A stretch of 64,000 bases of DNA from Sphingobacteriales bacterium. Lineage in GTDB: Bacteria > Bacteroidota > Bacteroidia > Chitinophagales > JADIYW01. How positions within the stretch are numbered: position 1 is the first letter of the stretch; each line of letters begins with the position of its first letter. Shown piece after piece: positions 17,441-24,994 of this stretch. Position numbers and translations under genes: made by a program. The notes beneath the pieces were generated by a model, which had not been told where the DNA came from, made no database searches, and saw only the letters and a program-made list of their open reading frames with translations. The stretch covers positions 124,001 through 188,000 of the forward strand of contig JADJYT010000002.1 in assembly GCA_016719635.1 (NCBI GenBank), written 5' to 3'.

Positions 17441-18751
17441 ATGTTCCTGAAAAAGTGGTTTACCATCATACTCGTCACATTTGCATGCAGTATCCATGCA
17501 CAACCGACGTATTTTCCACCTTTGTCCGGAACGACATGGGACACATTGTCGCCGAACCGTCTGGGCTGGTGCCAGCCAAAAATTGATTCCCTCTACAACT
17601 ACCTTGAAAGTACCGGTACCGATGCTTTCATCATCCTGAAAGACGGCAAAATCGTTTTGGAAAAATATTTCGGCCTCTTCACGCAGGACTCCATTCATTA
17701 CTGGGCTTCCGCGGGAAAAAGTTTAACGGCGATGATGGTAGGTATCGCACAGCAAAAAGGATTGTTGAACATCAACGACTCCGTTTCCAGATACCTGGGG
17801 GTGGGATGGACCAGCGAAACACGCCAGAAAGAAAAACTGATTACCATCAAAAGCCTGCTGACCATGACCGGCGGAATGGACGACCAGCCCGCATCACCCT
17901 GCGACAACCTAAGCCAGTTGCCGGCCTGCCTGCAATACAAGGCCGATGCCGGCACCAGATGGTCTTACCATACGGGTGCCTACCGGAAACTGGAAGATGT
18001 GGTAAGCACCGTTACCGGACAAAATTATACGGCTGCCACCAATACCTTTATCGGCAGCAAGATTGGTATGAACGGACTATGGTTTCAGAGCGTGTATTAC
18101 AGTAAACCACGCGACATGGCACGTTTCGGATTATTGGCGCTGAACAAAGGTATCTGGCACAATGATACGGTATTAAGGGACACCGCCTATTACCGGGCGA
18201 TGACCAACACCTCCCAAAATTTCAATCTATCCTATGGTTATTTGTGGTGGCTGAACGGCAAAGCCTCCGCCATGGTGCCGTATTCCCAAATCGTGTTTCC
18301 GGTGAAACTGATCCGTAATGCACCCGATGACCTGATTTGTGCACTGGGCAAAAACGACCAGAAGATTTATGTGGTGCCGAGCCAAAAGATGGTGATTGTG
18401 CGCGTGGGCGGTTCGGCTTATGAGGCGGATGCCGTCTCCACCTACGATACCCTCATCTGGAGTTATATCAACAGACTGAGTGATGGCTGCATGGCTTCCA
18501 CTGTTATAGAAAACAAAATTGCACCTGACCTGAGACTCTTTCCGAACCCCGCCAATAATTTTATCACCTTCAGGGGCATGATGGAAACAAGCACCACTCA
18601 TTACATCATTACCAACCTATACGGACAAACCATTTCCGAAGGCGATACACAGAACCACACGCTGGACATTTCAGCATTGAGTGCCGGAACCTATATCCTA
18701 ATGCTGCAAAACGAAGGACGGACGGCCACCGGGCAATTCATTAAACTGTAA
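17441..18751 (+). CDS. Secreted serine hydrolase (beta-lactamase class C family) with T9SS sorting domain
   Basis: A 436-residue protein: signal peptide (about 1-20, SIHAQ), a class C beta-lactamase/esterase domain to about residue 345, and a C-terminal type A T9SS sorting domain. The nucleophile motif SxxK is at Ser90-Lys93 (SAGKSLTAMM), followed by GLLNINDSVSRYLG and LLTMTGGMDD, both standard for the family. The tail begins RLFPNPANN and ends GTYILMLQNEGR...GQFIKL, the pattern recognised by type IX secretion. I infer an extracellular or cell-surface esterase or peptidase. The substrate is unknown; a role in antibiotic resistance is not implied. Confidence 0.88.
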   Translation: MFLKKWFTIILVTFACSIHAQPTYFPPLSGTTWDTLSPNRLGWCQPKIDSLYNYLESTGTDAFIILKDGKIVLEKYFGLFTQDSIHYWASAGKSLTAMMVGIAQQKGLLNINDSVSRYLGVGWTSETRQKEKLITIKSLLTMTGGMDDQPASPCDNLSQLPACLQYKADAGTRWSYHTGAYRKLEDVVSTVTGQNYTAATNTFIGSKIGMNGLWFQSVYYSKPRDMARFGLLALNKGIWHNDTVLRDTAYYRAMTNTSQNFNLSYGYLWWLNGKASAMVPYSQIVFPVKLIRNAPDDLICALGKNDQKIYVVPSQKMVIVRVGGSAYEADAVSTYDTLIWSYINRLSDGCMASTVIENKIAPDLRLFPNPANNFITFRGMMETSTTHYIITNLYGQTISEGDTQNHTLDISALSAGTYILMLQNEGRTATGQFIKL

Positions 18752-18777
18752 ACCTGGCCGGTTCGCCAAAAATATGC

Positions 18778-18785
18778 TACTTTTG
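18778..18785 (+). promoter_or_regulatory. TAnnTTTG -7 box before the S4-domain gene
   Basis: TACTTTTG matches the Bacteroidota -7 consensus and ends 17 bp before the ATG at 18803, giving a short leader. Confidence 0.5.
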
Positions 18786-18802
18786 CCGCATACCCATAAC
18801 AG

Positions 18803-19009
18803 ATGGACACCTTTGAAATTAAAGACGAACTCATTTTGCTGAACCAGTTGCTGAAAGTGCTGAACTGGTGCGAAAGCGGAGCGCTGGCGAATGCTGCCAT
18901 TGAAGAAGGGCTGGTGAAAGTAAACGGCCAAACGGAACTGCGCAAACGCAACAAACTAACCAAAGGCGCGGTGGTGGAATTTGAGGGAAATAAGGTGAAG
19001 CTGGTATAA
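18803..19009 (+). CDS. Small S4-domain RNA-binding protein (YaaA/YbcJ-like)
   Basis: A 68-residue protein made of a single S4 RNA-binding domain: LLNQLLKVLNWCESGALANAAIEEGLVKVNGQ, then the basic RKRNKLTKGAVVEF turn. Small stand-alone S4 proteins of this type bind structured RNA, probably rRNA, but their role is poorly defined. It has its own -7 box and marks the last ordinary gene before the accessory stretch at 19.2-21.2 kb. The 288 bp after it hold only a weak 73-codon ORF that I do not call. Confidence 0.85.
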   Translation: MDTFEIKDELILLNQLLKVLNWCESGALANAAIEEGLVKVNGQTELRKRNKLTKGAVVEFEGNKVKLV

Positions 19010-19241
19010 ACAATTCTGTTTTGCGTCCTAAAAAAAGATTTTCATTATGGGCAAAGGCGTATGAAAAACGTTGTGATGCTTCAACGTATTGTTAAACACC
19101 CATTATGTATGATGCTCAGAGAGGTTAAACACATACGCAAAACGGGTACCCCTGAACCTAAAGTGTACCCAAAATACGCAATGCGCAAAACAAGTACACA
19201 TTTGCATTATTTACTTGATTATCAATTAATAAGATTTATTT

Positions 19242-19287
19242 CTAACTATTTGAATAAATGCAACAATTGCTTATATTTATAAGTTAG
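19242..19287 (+). other. attC-like imperfect inverted repeat before the HNH gene
   Basis: CTAAC (19242-19246) and GTTAG (19283-19287) bound a 46-base imperfect inverted repeat whose arms pair over about 20 bases with bulges. The right end reads GTTAGCTGAT (19283-19292), which would be the first bases of a cassette carrying the HNH gene. Size and structure fit a short attC recombination site. A simple hairpin is the alternative. Confidence 0.35.
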
Positions 19288-19297
19288 CTGATATTTT

Positions 19298-20155
19298 ATG
19301 ACGACACACCAACACTACATACAGTACCATAACGCAGACAGATTAGGTAATTATCCGACACCTAAAACTGACTTCAAAACCAGCATTGACTTGTTGACGT
19401 TTGACAACAGCGTTAAATATGAAGCACAGTTTTACACTTCGAAAAAACTTGTAGAAAAAGCAGTTGGACAGTTTTGTTTTTTAATCGTTGGTAAGACAGA
19501 AAAAATCAAAAAATATTATTTGTGGTCATACTTTAGAATTGATGACTTTACAAAAGACCAAAATAAATATTACAACGTAAACGGGACTGGTTTTGACTTT
19601 CAGAAACCTATTTTACTAAATGAGCTTGACAACTTTACGGACTTTAGAAATTTTTGCGGGAATTTTGGTATTGGTTTTCAAAATATTGACAAACACATTT
19701 TCTGTTCGACCTTAATTTCATTGGCAGACCAAACCAAACTCGACATTCCGACAAATACAAATGTTCCAAACATTGCGGACGACTTAAAGCTTGCACTAAA
19801 ACTACTTAACGAAAAAATGCAAAATGTTAGTCCAGAGAAAAGAATGGCAGAAGTTGAGCAGACTTTGCGTAAGGACAAACAAATTGTTGACCTATTCAAA
19901 AAAGTAAATAAATATAAATGTCAGTTTCCAGATTGCGACTCGTTAGTAATGACAGCAGACGGAACGAATTATGTTGAAGTTGCCCATATAAAACCAGTTA
20001 ATCAAGGCGGACAAAGTATTCTTGGAAACATAATAGTTTTGTGTCCAAATCATCATAAAGAATTTGACTACGGTGTTTTAAAAATAGACGTGCAAACGGA
20101 AAATTTATTACAAGGACAGTTGAACGGAAAGACCTTTCAAATCGATACAGAATGA
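19298..20155 (+). CDS. HNH endonuclease domain protein
   Basis: A 285-residue protein. Residues about 205-265 form an HNH nuclease domain: CQFPDC for the first zinc pair, VAHIKPVNQGG with the catalytic His, GNIIVLCPNHHKEFD with the second cysteine and the HH pair. The N-terminal 200 residues include YYLWSYFRIDDF and YNVNGTGFDF and may be a DNA-recognition domain, but I cannot name it. Codon use is markedly more AT-rich than in flanking genes, and complementary 10-bp sites bound the gene (19283-19292 and 20163-20172), so transfer is likely. It could be a lone restriction or defence nuclease. No methyltransferase lies beside it. Confidence 0.8.
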   Translation: MTTHQHYIQYHNADRLGNYPTPKTDFKTSIDLLTFDNSVKYEAQFYTSKKLVEKAVGQFCFLIVGKTEKIKKYYLWSYFRIDDFTKDQNKYYNVNGTGFDFQKPILLNELDNFTDFRNFCGNFGIGFQNIDKHIFCSTLISLADQTKLDIPTNTNVPNIADDLKLALKLLNEKMQNVSPEKRMAEVEQTLRKDKQIVDLFKKVNKYKCQFPDCDSLVMTADGTNYVEVAHIKPVNQGGQSILGNIIVLCPNHHKEFDYGVLKIDVQTENLLQGQLNGKTFQIDTE

Positions 20156-20162
20156 AAAAAAC

Positions 20163-20316
20163 ATCAGCTAACAGCACCTACCCAAAAGGCGGTGTTTCGT
20201 GTTCCAAAGACAGTTTTGTGGTTAATCAAACATTTGTTCTTCATTTCAAGTGTAGTGCTGGCAGACAGTTTTGTGCTTCGAAAACGCCAACTTCATAAAC
20301 CCGCAAAACGTTACCG
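20163..20316 (+). other. attC-like site / dispersed-repeat element after the HNH gene
   Basis: It opens with ATCAGCTAAC, the exact complement of GTTAGCTGAT before the gene, as an integron cassette's inverse core site should be. It closes with GTTACCG (20310-20316), a possible core site of the next cassette. The outer arms pair imperfectly (GGCGGTGTTTCG against CGAAAACGCC). Inside, the 13-mer AGACAGTTTTGTG occurs twice (20208-20220, 20263-20275). The core sites deviate by one or two bases from RYYYAAC/GTTRRRY, so the call is tentative. Confidence 0.4.
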
Positions 20317-20359
20317 GTCATTGCTGAACGCAAACTAAAGGATAGATACACAGACAAAA

Positions 20360-20941
20360 ATGACACCAATATTCTTCCGAACACCATTGTTATTTAGGGA
20401 GTGGTTAGAAAAAAACCATGAGAACGAAACTGAATTACTGGTTGGTTTTTACAAAGTAAATTCAGGCAAACAATCTATGACCTGGTCCCAGTCGGTTGAT
20501 CAGGCAATTTGTTTCGGCTGGATTGACGGTGTCAAACATTCCATTGACAATTGCAGTTATCAAATACGTTTTACACCAAGAAAAAAATCAAGCATCTGGA
20601 GTGCGGTAAACATAAAAAAGGTTGAAACATTGACAGAGCAAGGGCTTATGACAAAACCAGGGCTGGAGAGTTTCAGGCACCGAACCGAAAGCAGATCAAA
20701 GCTATATGCTTTTGAAAACGAAGAGGTAAAGTTTTCGCCTGAACTTGAAAAATTATTTAAAGCGAATAAAGCAGCCTGGGACTATTTTCAATCTCTTGCA
20801 CAAACTTACAGGAAACTTTCTTCCAATTGGGTAATGAGTGCAAAACAAGAAACAACAAGAATGAAAAGACTTCATGAACTTATTGCTGACAGTGAATTAA
20901 GGACGAATAAATGGAAACATAATAAATACAACAGGAAATGA
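20360..20941 (+). CDS. YdeI/OmpD-associated family protein
   Basis: A 193-residue soluble protein of the YdeI family: FREWLEKNHENETELLVGFYKVNSGK, SVDQAICFGWIDGVKHSID, YQIRFTPRKKSSIWSAVNIKKVETL and a C-terminal helical part with WDYFQSLAQTYRKLSSNWV. Members are linked to resistance to cationic peptides in some bacteria, but the mechanism is unclear and most remain uncharacterised. It follows the attC-like element and could be the second cassette: the sequence after it, CCGCAAAC at 20967-20974, is a 6/8 match to the complement of its own leading GTTACCGG. Confidence 0.8.
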   Translation: MTPIFFRTPLLFREWLEKNHENETELLVGFYKVNSGKQSMTWSQSVDQAICFGWIDGVKHSIDNCSYQIRFTPRKKSSIWSAVNIKKVETLTEQGLMTKPGLESFRHRTESRSKLYAFENEEVKFSPELEKLFKANKAAWDYFQSLAQTYRKLSSNWVMSAKQETTRMKRLHELIADSELRTNKWKHNKYNRK

Positions 20942-20994
20942 AAAGCGGATGAGGTAGAACAACGAACCGCAAACAGCACATTTGCAGCAGGCGC

Positions 20995-21186
20995 CAAACC
21001 GATATCGGCATTTTCAAAAATTATGATTCTTTAAACCTGCCGGAAATCCAAAACCTTTCCATATATATTACGAAAAAAACGTATGGACATGAAATCCAAA
21101 GCATAGTGCATTATGTAAACAGGCAACAACAGGAAGCGGTGGTTTTCCATGAGTTTACACAAGGGTGGTTTCTGCTGAAGATATAG
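20995..21186 (+). pseudogene. Gene remnant, 3' end only
   Basis: One frame is open from 20995 to the TAG at 21184-21186 and encodes protein-like sequence (DIGIFKNYDSLNLPE, IQNLSIYITKKTYGHEIQS, EAVVFHEFTQGWFLLKI) but has no start codon. The other frames are closed. I read it as the tail of a gene truncated at the edge of the cassette-like region. The family is unknown. Confidence 0.35.
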
Positions 21187-21244
21187 ACACCTGTTTCAAA
21201 CATCTTTACAATATCAAAGATTCATCACCATAAAAATATAAGCA

Positions 21245-21724
21245 ATGGAAACGCAAACAAAAACAACAGAAAACTTCATCACAAAGAACAGGAAGGCCCT
21301 TCTCGTCATCGGTGCCCTTATCGTGTTGTCGAAATTATCCGGCGGCAGCGGCGACAATGAATATGCCGGCGCAGAATCATCTTACGCCTCAGCTTCATCA
21401 TCTTCTTCCCGGCAATCTTTGGATCCGCAAGTGGCGGGACGATGGGTGTACGAACAGCATACCACTACCACCGGTTCTGCAAGCTATGCTTCGTTTACTT
21501 CCGTGAAATACCATGATTTTAACGAAGACGGAACTTACGTATTCACTGACGGAGGTTCCTCATTGAGTGCGCCTGCCGGAGAATTGGGACGCGGTACATG
21601 GCATACAGAAGGCAGGGTCATCGTAATGGTCAGGAATGGCCAAAACTTTAGGGTTCCTTATCAGTTCTCAGACGGACAACTGGTGATGGGAAGCGGTGGA
21701 GACTATTACCACATGCACCGTTAA
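21245..21724 (+). CDS. Membrane-anchored small protein with lipocalin-like domain
   Basis: A 159-residue protein with one hydrophobic segment near the N terminus (about residues 18-32, ALLVIGALIVLSKLSG), a Ser/Ala-rich linker (about 45-62) and a C-terminal beta domain: VAGRWVYEQHTTTT, YHDFNEDGTYVFTDGG, GRGTWHTEGRVIVM, QFSDGQLVM. The GxW start and the alternating strands resemble lipocalin-like or META-type domains that report small-molecule binding. The function is unknown. A short hairpin at 21747-21762 follows. Confidence 0.6.
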   Translation: METQTKTTENFITKNRKALLVIGALIVLSKLSGGSGDNEYAGAESSYASASSSSSRQSLDPQVAGRWVYEQHTTTTGSASYASFTSVKYHDFNEDGTYVFTDGGSSLSAPAGELGRGTWHTEGRVIVMVRNGQNFRVPYQFSDGQLVMGSGGDYYHMHR

Positions 21725-21746
21725 AAATGATTATACTAAAAGTATG

Positions 21747-21762
21747 GCCGCCTTTAGGCGGC
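21747..21762 (+). terminator. Short GC-rich hairpin
   Basis: GCCGCC and GGCGGC pair around TTTA, 22 bp after the stop codon. The following tract TTATTCTCC is only moderately T-rich, so termination would be weak. Confidence 0.45.
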
Positions 21763-22074
21763 TTATTCTCCTTAAAATTTAAGGGTGGGCTCAGCAACTG
21801 GCGGGTGAATAGCGGCGGATAAGAATCCCACCTTAGAGTCATTTTTATAAACCCCCTTTATTCATTCAATCAAAGTCGTTATTTAACAGCATACGTTGAG
21901 TGGTTTCTCCATGGTCTGTTTAGGTAAAATGAGAATAAACAGAAGTCTCCGGTTGCATTGAAAAAATAAATCATTAAGTCAGTAAACAGCGAGCAACAAA
22001 ACGGCCGCCAACCACTTAGTTCACCTTACTTCGTGTTAAGTTCCATTTTACAAATTTTAAACTATAAAGCTCGC

Positions 22075-22281
22075 TCATACGTCTGCTTGCAATCCGATAT
22101 TTTTTGCTCCGCAAAAATCACCATCCGCTTCTTCTCCTTTAACGAGTCCTTTTTTTCCAAAGTCCTCTGACAAATTTTCAAAACTGCCGACCTCGAGGGT
22201 CGGGAAAGAAAACCCGGTACTGTCCAACCAAGATGGCAACTTCTGAATGCACCGCACATCCGTAATTCCGACATATTTCAT
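22075..22281 (-). CDS. Possible 68-residue protein or remnant
   Basis: A frame from ATG 22281 to TGA 22075 encodes an acidic, protein-like peptide (MKYVGITDVRCIQKLPSW, TLEVGSFENLSEDFGKKG, ADGDFCGAKNIGLQADV). It contains one copy of the CTCGAG-centred repeat, read as TLEVGS. A second frame over the same bases is also open but is basic and less protein-like. No family is recognised. The rest of 21725-22382 holds only the weak hairpin and the repeat copies. Confidence 0.25.
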   Translation of the reverse strand: MKYVGITDVRCIQKLPSWLDSTGFSFPTLEVGSFENLSEDFGKKGLVKGEEADGDFCGAKNIGLQADV

Positions 22282-22378
22282 TCATCCTTCGCCAATCAAC
22301 AGACACCTCCCATCGTTCGATGTGACCTCGAGGGTGGAAACAACAGATAGTTTAGGGAACTGCCGACCTCGAGGGTCG
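22182..22378. repeat. Dispersed repeat with palindromic CTCGAG core (three copies)
   Basis: A 21-base sequence at 22182-22202 (AACTGCCGACC...GGTCG, core CTCGAG) recurs exactly at 22358-22378. A 12-base part, GACCTCGAGGGT, occurs at 22324-22335. Each copy contains the palindrome ACCTCGAGGG/T. The copies lie in noncoding sequence just after the glycosyltransferase stop codon and up to 200 bp further. Spacing is irregular, so this is not a CRISPR array. Confidence 0.6.
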
Positions 22379-22382
22379 AAAA

Positions 22383-23561
22383 TCAATTCCTGACGGTAGG
22401 CTGCCAGATATTGCTTTTTACGCCGATGCAAAACCGGACAAAACCTATGAATACCGCCGCATTCATCAGCAGGAAATAATGAAACCGGCGCAGTGGTTTC
22501 AGCTGTGCGCCCAACACCCCTAAAAGCAGGTCCAGCAGCGGCAGGGTTATGGTCAGCAGCAATACCGGAAGTGTCCACTCCAGCAATAAGATATAATACA
22601 GGATGAGCAGCAGAAAAGGGGTTTTCCAGCGCAGTACCTTGTGCGATAAAAAAACAAAACCCGGCATACCGAACGGATTCAAAGCCTGTTTCTTAAAGCG
22701 CCACAGGTTCTGAAAATTTCCGGTAGCGATTCGTATTTTGCGGGTAAACTCCTGCTTCCAGCCGGTGATGATGTCTTCGTAGCACACCGCCTCCTTATTG
22801 AACAAGGTATGATATTGACGCACCGCAATGGAAAATCCGATATAGAAATCATCCACCAAAAAATTGGCAGGCACCGATGTGAACAGACTTTTCCGGATGG
22901 CGTAACAACCACCGGAAGGCCCGGTAATACAGTGGTAAACGAGGGTTTCATCTTCCTTAATCCTGTTCTCATATTCCCAGTACAGGTTCTCATTTTCATT
23001 CGTTACACGTTTGGGCTGAATGTTGGCATCCACCAACCCTACCTGTTCGTCCTTAAAATACTTCACCAGCTCAAAGATGGTATTTTCGGAAAAGAGTACA
23101 TTGGCATCCGTCAGGAGCAGCAAGGCATTATCCTTAAAATTCTGACCGGCAACCATCTGATTCAATACCGAAGGTTTACCCTGACGTTCGGAAAACTCCA
23201 CAAGATGGACAGCCTCAGAAAACCCCGATTCTATGACATTTTTCGTTGAATCCGTGCAGTTATCCAATCCTATATGGATGTATATCTTCTCTTTGGGATA
23301 TGCAGACAGCAGGATGCTGTTCAGTTTATCCCCAATGACCTTTTCTTCATTCTGAACGGGAATAAGGATATGGACTTCCGGCAAATCGTCCTCTCTGGTA
23401 AATGTTTCCAATCGAAGCGATTTACCGCCTGCCTTTCTTTTCAAAAAATAAGGATAGAGGAGATACGTGTATATCAGCAGAAAAGCAGTCAGTATAAAAA
23501 CAACGTATATCAATTGGTAATCTTGACGATTTTTTTCAGTCGTTGATTCAGCCTGTTCCAT
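22383..23561 (-). CDS. Membrane glycosyltransferase, family 2
   Basis: A 392-residue processive-type GT2 enzyme. An N-terminal membrane helix (about residues 16-38) precedes the GT-A domain: VHILIPVQNEEKVIGDKL, IHIGLDNCTDST, LLLLTDANVLFS (the DxD-like DAN motif), a GPSGGCYAIRK acceptor region, FLVDDFYIGFS with the catalytic Asp, and ITGWKQEFTRKIRIATGN in place of QxxRW. The C-terminal 100 residues hold three to four membrane helices. It probably adds sugars from nucleotide donors to a lipid or cell-surface polymer. Its start overlaps the 3' end of the LptF/G gene by 52 bp, which implies coupled expression. Confidence 0.85.
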   Translation of the reverse strand: MEQAESTTEKNRQDYQLIYVVFILTAFLLIYTYLLYPYFLKRKAGGKSLRLETFTREDDLPEVHILIPVQNEEKVIGDKLNSILLSAYPKEKIYIHIGLDNCTDSTKNVIESGFSEAVHLVEFSERQGKPSVLNQMVAGQNFKDNALLLLTDANVLFSENTIFELVKYFKDEQVGLVDANIQPKRVTNENENLYWEYENRIKEDETLVYHCITGPSGGCYAIRKSLFTSVPANFLVDDFYIGFSIAVRQYHTLFNKEAVCYEDIITGWKQEFTRKIRIATGNFQNLWRFKKQALNPFGMPGFVFLSHKVLRWKTPFLLLILYYILLLEWTLPVLLLTITLPLLDLLLGVLGAQLKPLRRFHYFLLMNAAVFIGFVRFCIGVKSNIWQPTVRN

Positions 23562-24962
23562 GTAATGTTATACCACTCGCTCCTGAACAGCACGGAATCG
23601 TTATTGGCCTTATAGGTGAGAAACAAAGCCACCGGAAGCAATACAATCGACGACAGCCACATACCCACAAACGGGGGAAGAATCAGCTCTTTCGCCAGTT
23701 TTTCACCAATCACATTGAAGACATGGAAGACCACAAAATACAACACCGCAATCAGGATAGGCATGCCGAATCCGCCTTTGCGCACGATGGCACCCATGGC
23801 ACCGCCGACAAAACAACAGGACCAGGCAGGCGAAGGAGAGGCTGAATTTCCTATACATCTCACAATAGTAATTGACATAATTCAGCTGCTTGAAAGCAAG
23901 TTGGCTCTCCGATGCATTGGTATTGTTGATCAGCCCCTGCACATTACCGGTGGTGACAGACAAACAACTACGGGTGATGTTTCTCTTAAAGACATTCCGG
24001 ATATTGACTTTTGAATAATGAACGGTATCTATCGGCTTGAGGGTATCTATCGAAGGTTTCAGGGATGATAAATAAACGGAATTGTTCTTACTGATATCTT
24101 CGACACGCTTCAGCATATCTCTCTTTAAGGAATCCGCCTCCTGCAGCAACTGCGAAGCACTGAACATGATGAAGTTTGTTTTAAACAGGGACTGGTCAGT
24201 TCTTGTCATTTTAAATTCCCTTAAGTCAAAGACTTTTCTCCATTGCTTAAATTCCATCACGGTCTGTTCCGGTACGTCGTCCGGAGATCCTCCGGCCCTC
24301 TTTCGCACATCCTGGTATTGTTTTCCGTTGTATAAGGTTAATATCAGATGATCTCCCGTATTGTTCAGGGCAATGTCTCCTTTATCTGCCAGCACGACGT
24401 TGTCGTTGCCCCTGCCCTGTGAATGGTCATATACTATGATTCCGTACAGTGTCTTGTTGTCAGGGTCCTTGTGCTGGATTTTCAGGGCAAACCCGGAAAT
24501 TCCGCGGTAAAAAACGCCTTCTTTTATATCCAGCGCCGGTTTCTGTTTCCGGATATCATAGAGCAGGGAATAGAACCTCAGATGCACCTGCGGCAGCAAG
24601 GTATTGGAAAAATAAAAGGCGGCAGCTGCCAGAAAAACGGTAAACACAATCAGGCTGCCCATCGTTCTGATTAACGACAACCCGCCTGCCTTATAGGCCG
24701 TAAGCTCACTGTTTTCACCGAGTGTCCCGATGACCATGGTTGAGGCCAGCAGAATGGCTAATGGCAACGCCATGGGTACTATCGTCAGGGAGAAGAGCCC
24801 GACCAGTTTCAGCAGCAACGATGTCTCCAGGCCTTTTCCGACAATATCGTCGATGTATTTCCATAGAAACTGCATCATAAAGATAAAGGTGGTCAGTCCA
24901 AAGGTGATGATCAGTGGAACGATGAAACTTCCTAATACTACTCTGTCTACCCGCTTTAACAT
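23510..24962 (-). pseudogene. LptF/LptG-family permease with a single-base frameshift
   Basis: Inner-membrane permease that, in characterised members, partners the LptB ATPase to extract lipopolysaccharide. Residues 1 to about 380 are read in one frame: N-terminal helices with FIVPLIITFGLTTF, the family segment VPMALPLAILLASTMVIGTLGE-SELTAYKAGG, and a periplasmic domain. Near 23810-23813 (AAAA on the plus strand) the frame shifts. The protein continues in the neighbouring frame as VGGAMGAIVRKGGFG, two further membrane helices and a basic tail ending KKIVKITN at 23510. Removing one base would restore about 483 residues. Such permeases are normally essential, so a sequence error or another copy elsewhere is more likely than a true loss. 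Confidence 0.8.
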
Positions 24963-24994
24963 ATTTATATCTTACTCCGAAAATGACCTGCTAA

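Noticed and set aside
17344..17586. An 80-codon frame before and inside the serine hydrolase gene
   Set aside because: It overlaps the clear signal peptide and catalytic domain of the hydrolase in another frame.
17441..18751. Antibiotic-resistance beta-lactamase
   Set aside because: The SxxK fold is shared with esterases and peptidases, and a T9SS sorting tail points to a surface hydrolase; resistance cannot be inferred.
19061..19282. A 73-codon ORF between the S4 gene and the HNH gene
   Set aside because: Its peptide is basic, rich in His, Met and Leu, and unlike a folded protein, and its end runs into the inverted repeat at 19242-19287.
21891..21905. A further integron core site (GTTGAGT)
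   Set aside because: It matches GTTRRRY, but no complementary ACTCAAC or pairing arms were found near it.
22062..22274. Second open frame overlapping the possible 68-residue protein
   Set aside because: Its product is Arg/Lys/Cys-rich and has no protein-like pattern; it is probably a shadow of the other frame.
22182..22378. CRISPR array
   Set aside because: Only two full copies and one partial copy exist, with irregular spacing and no cas genes nearby.
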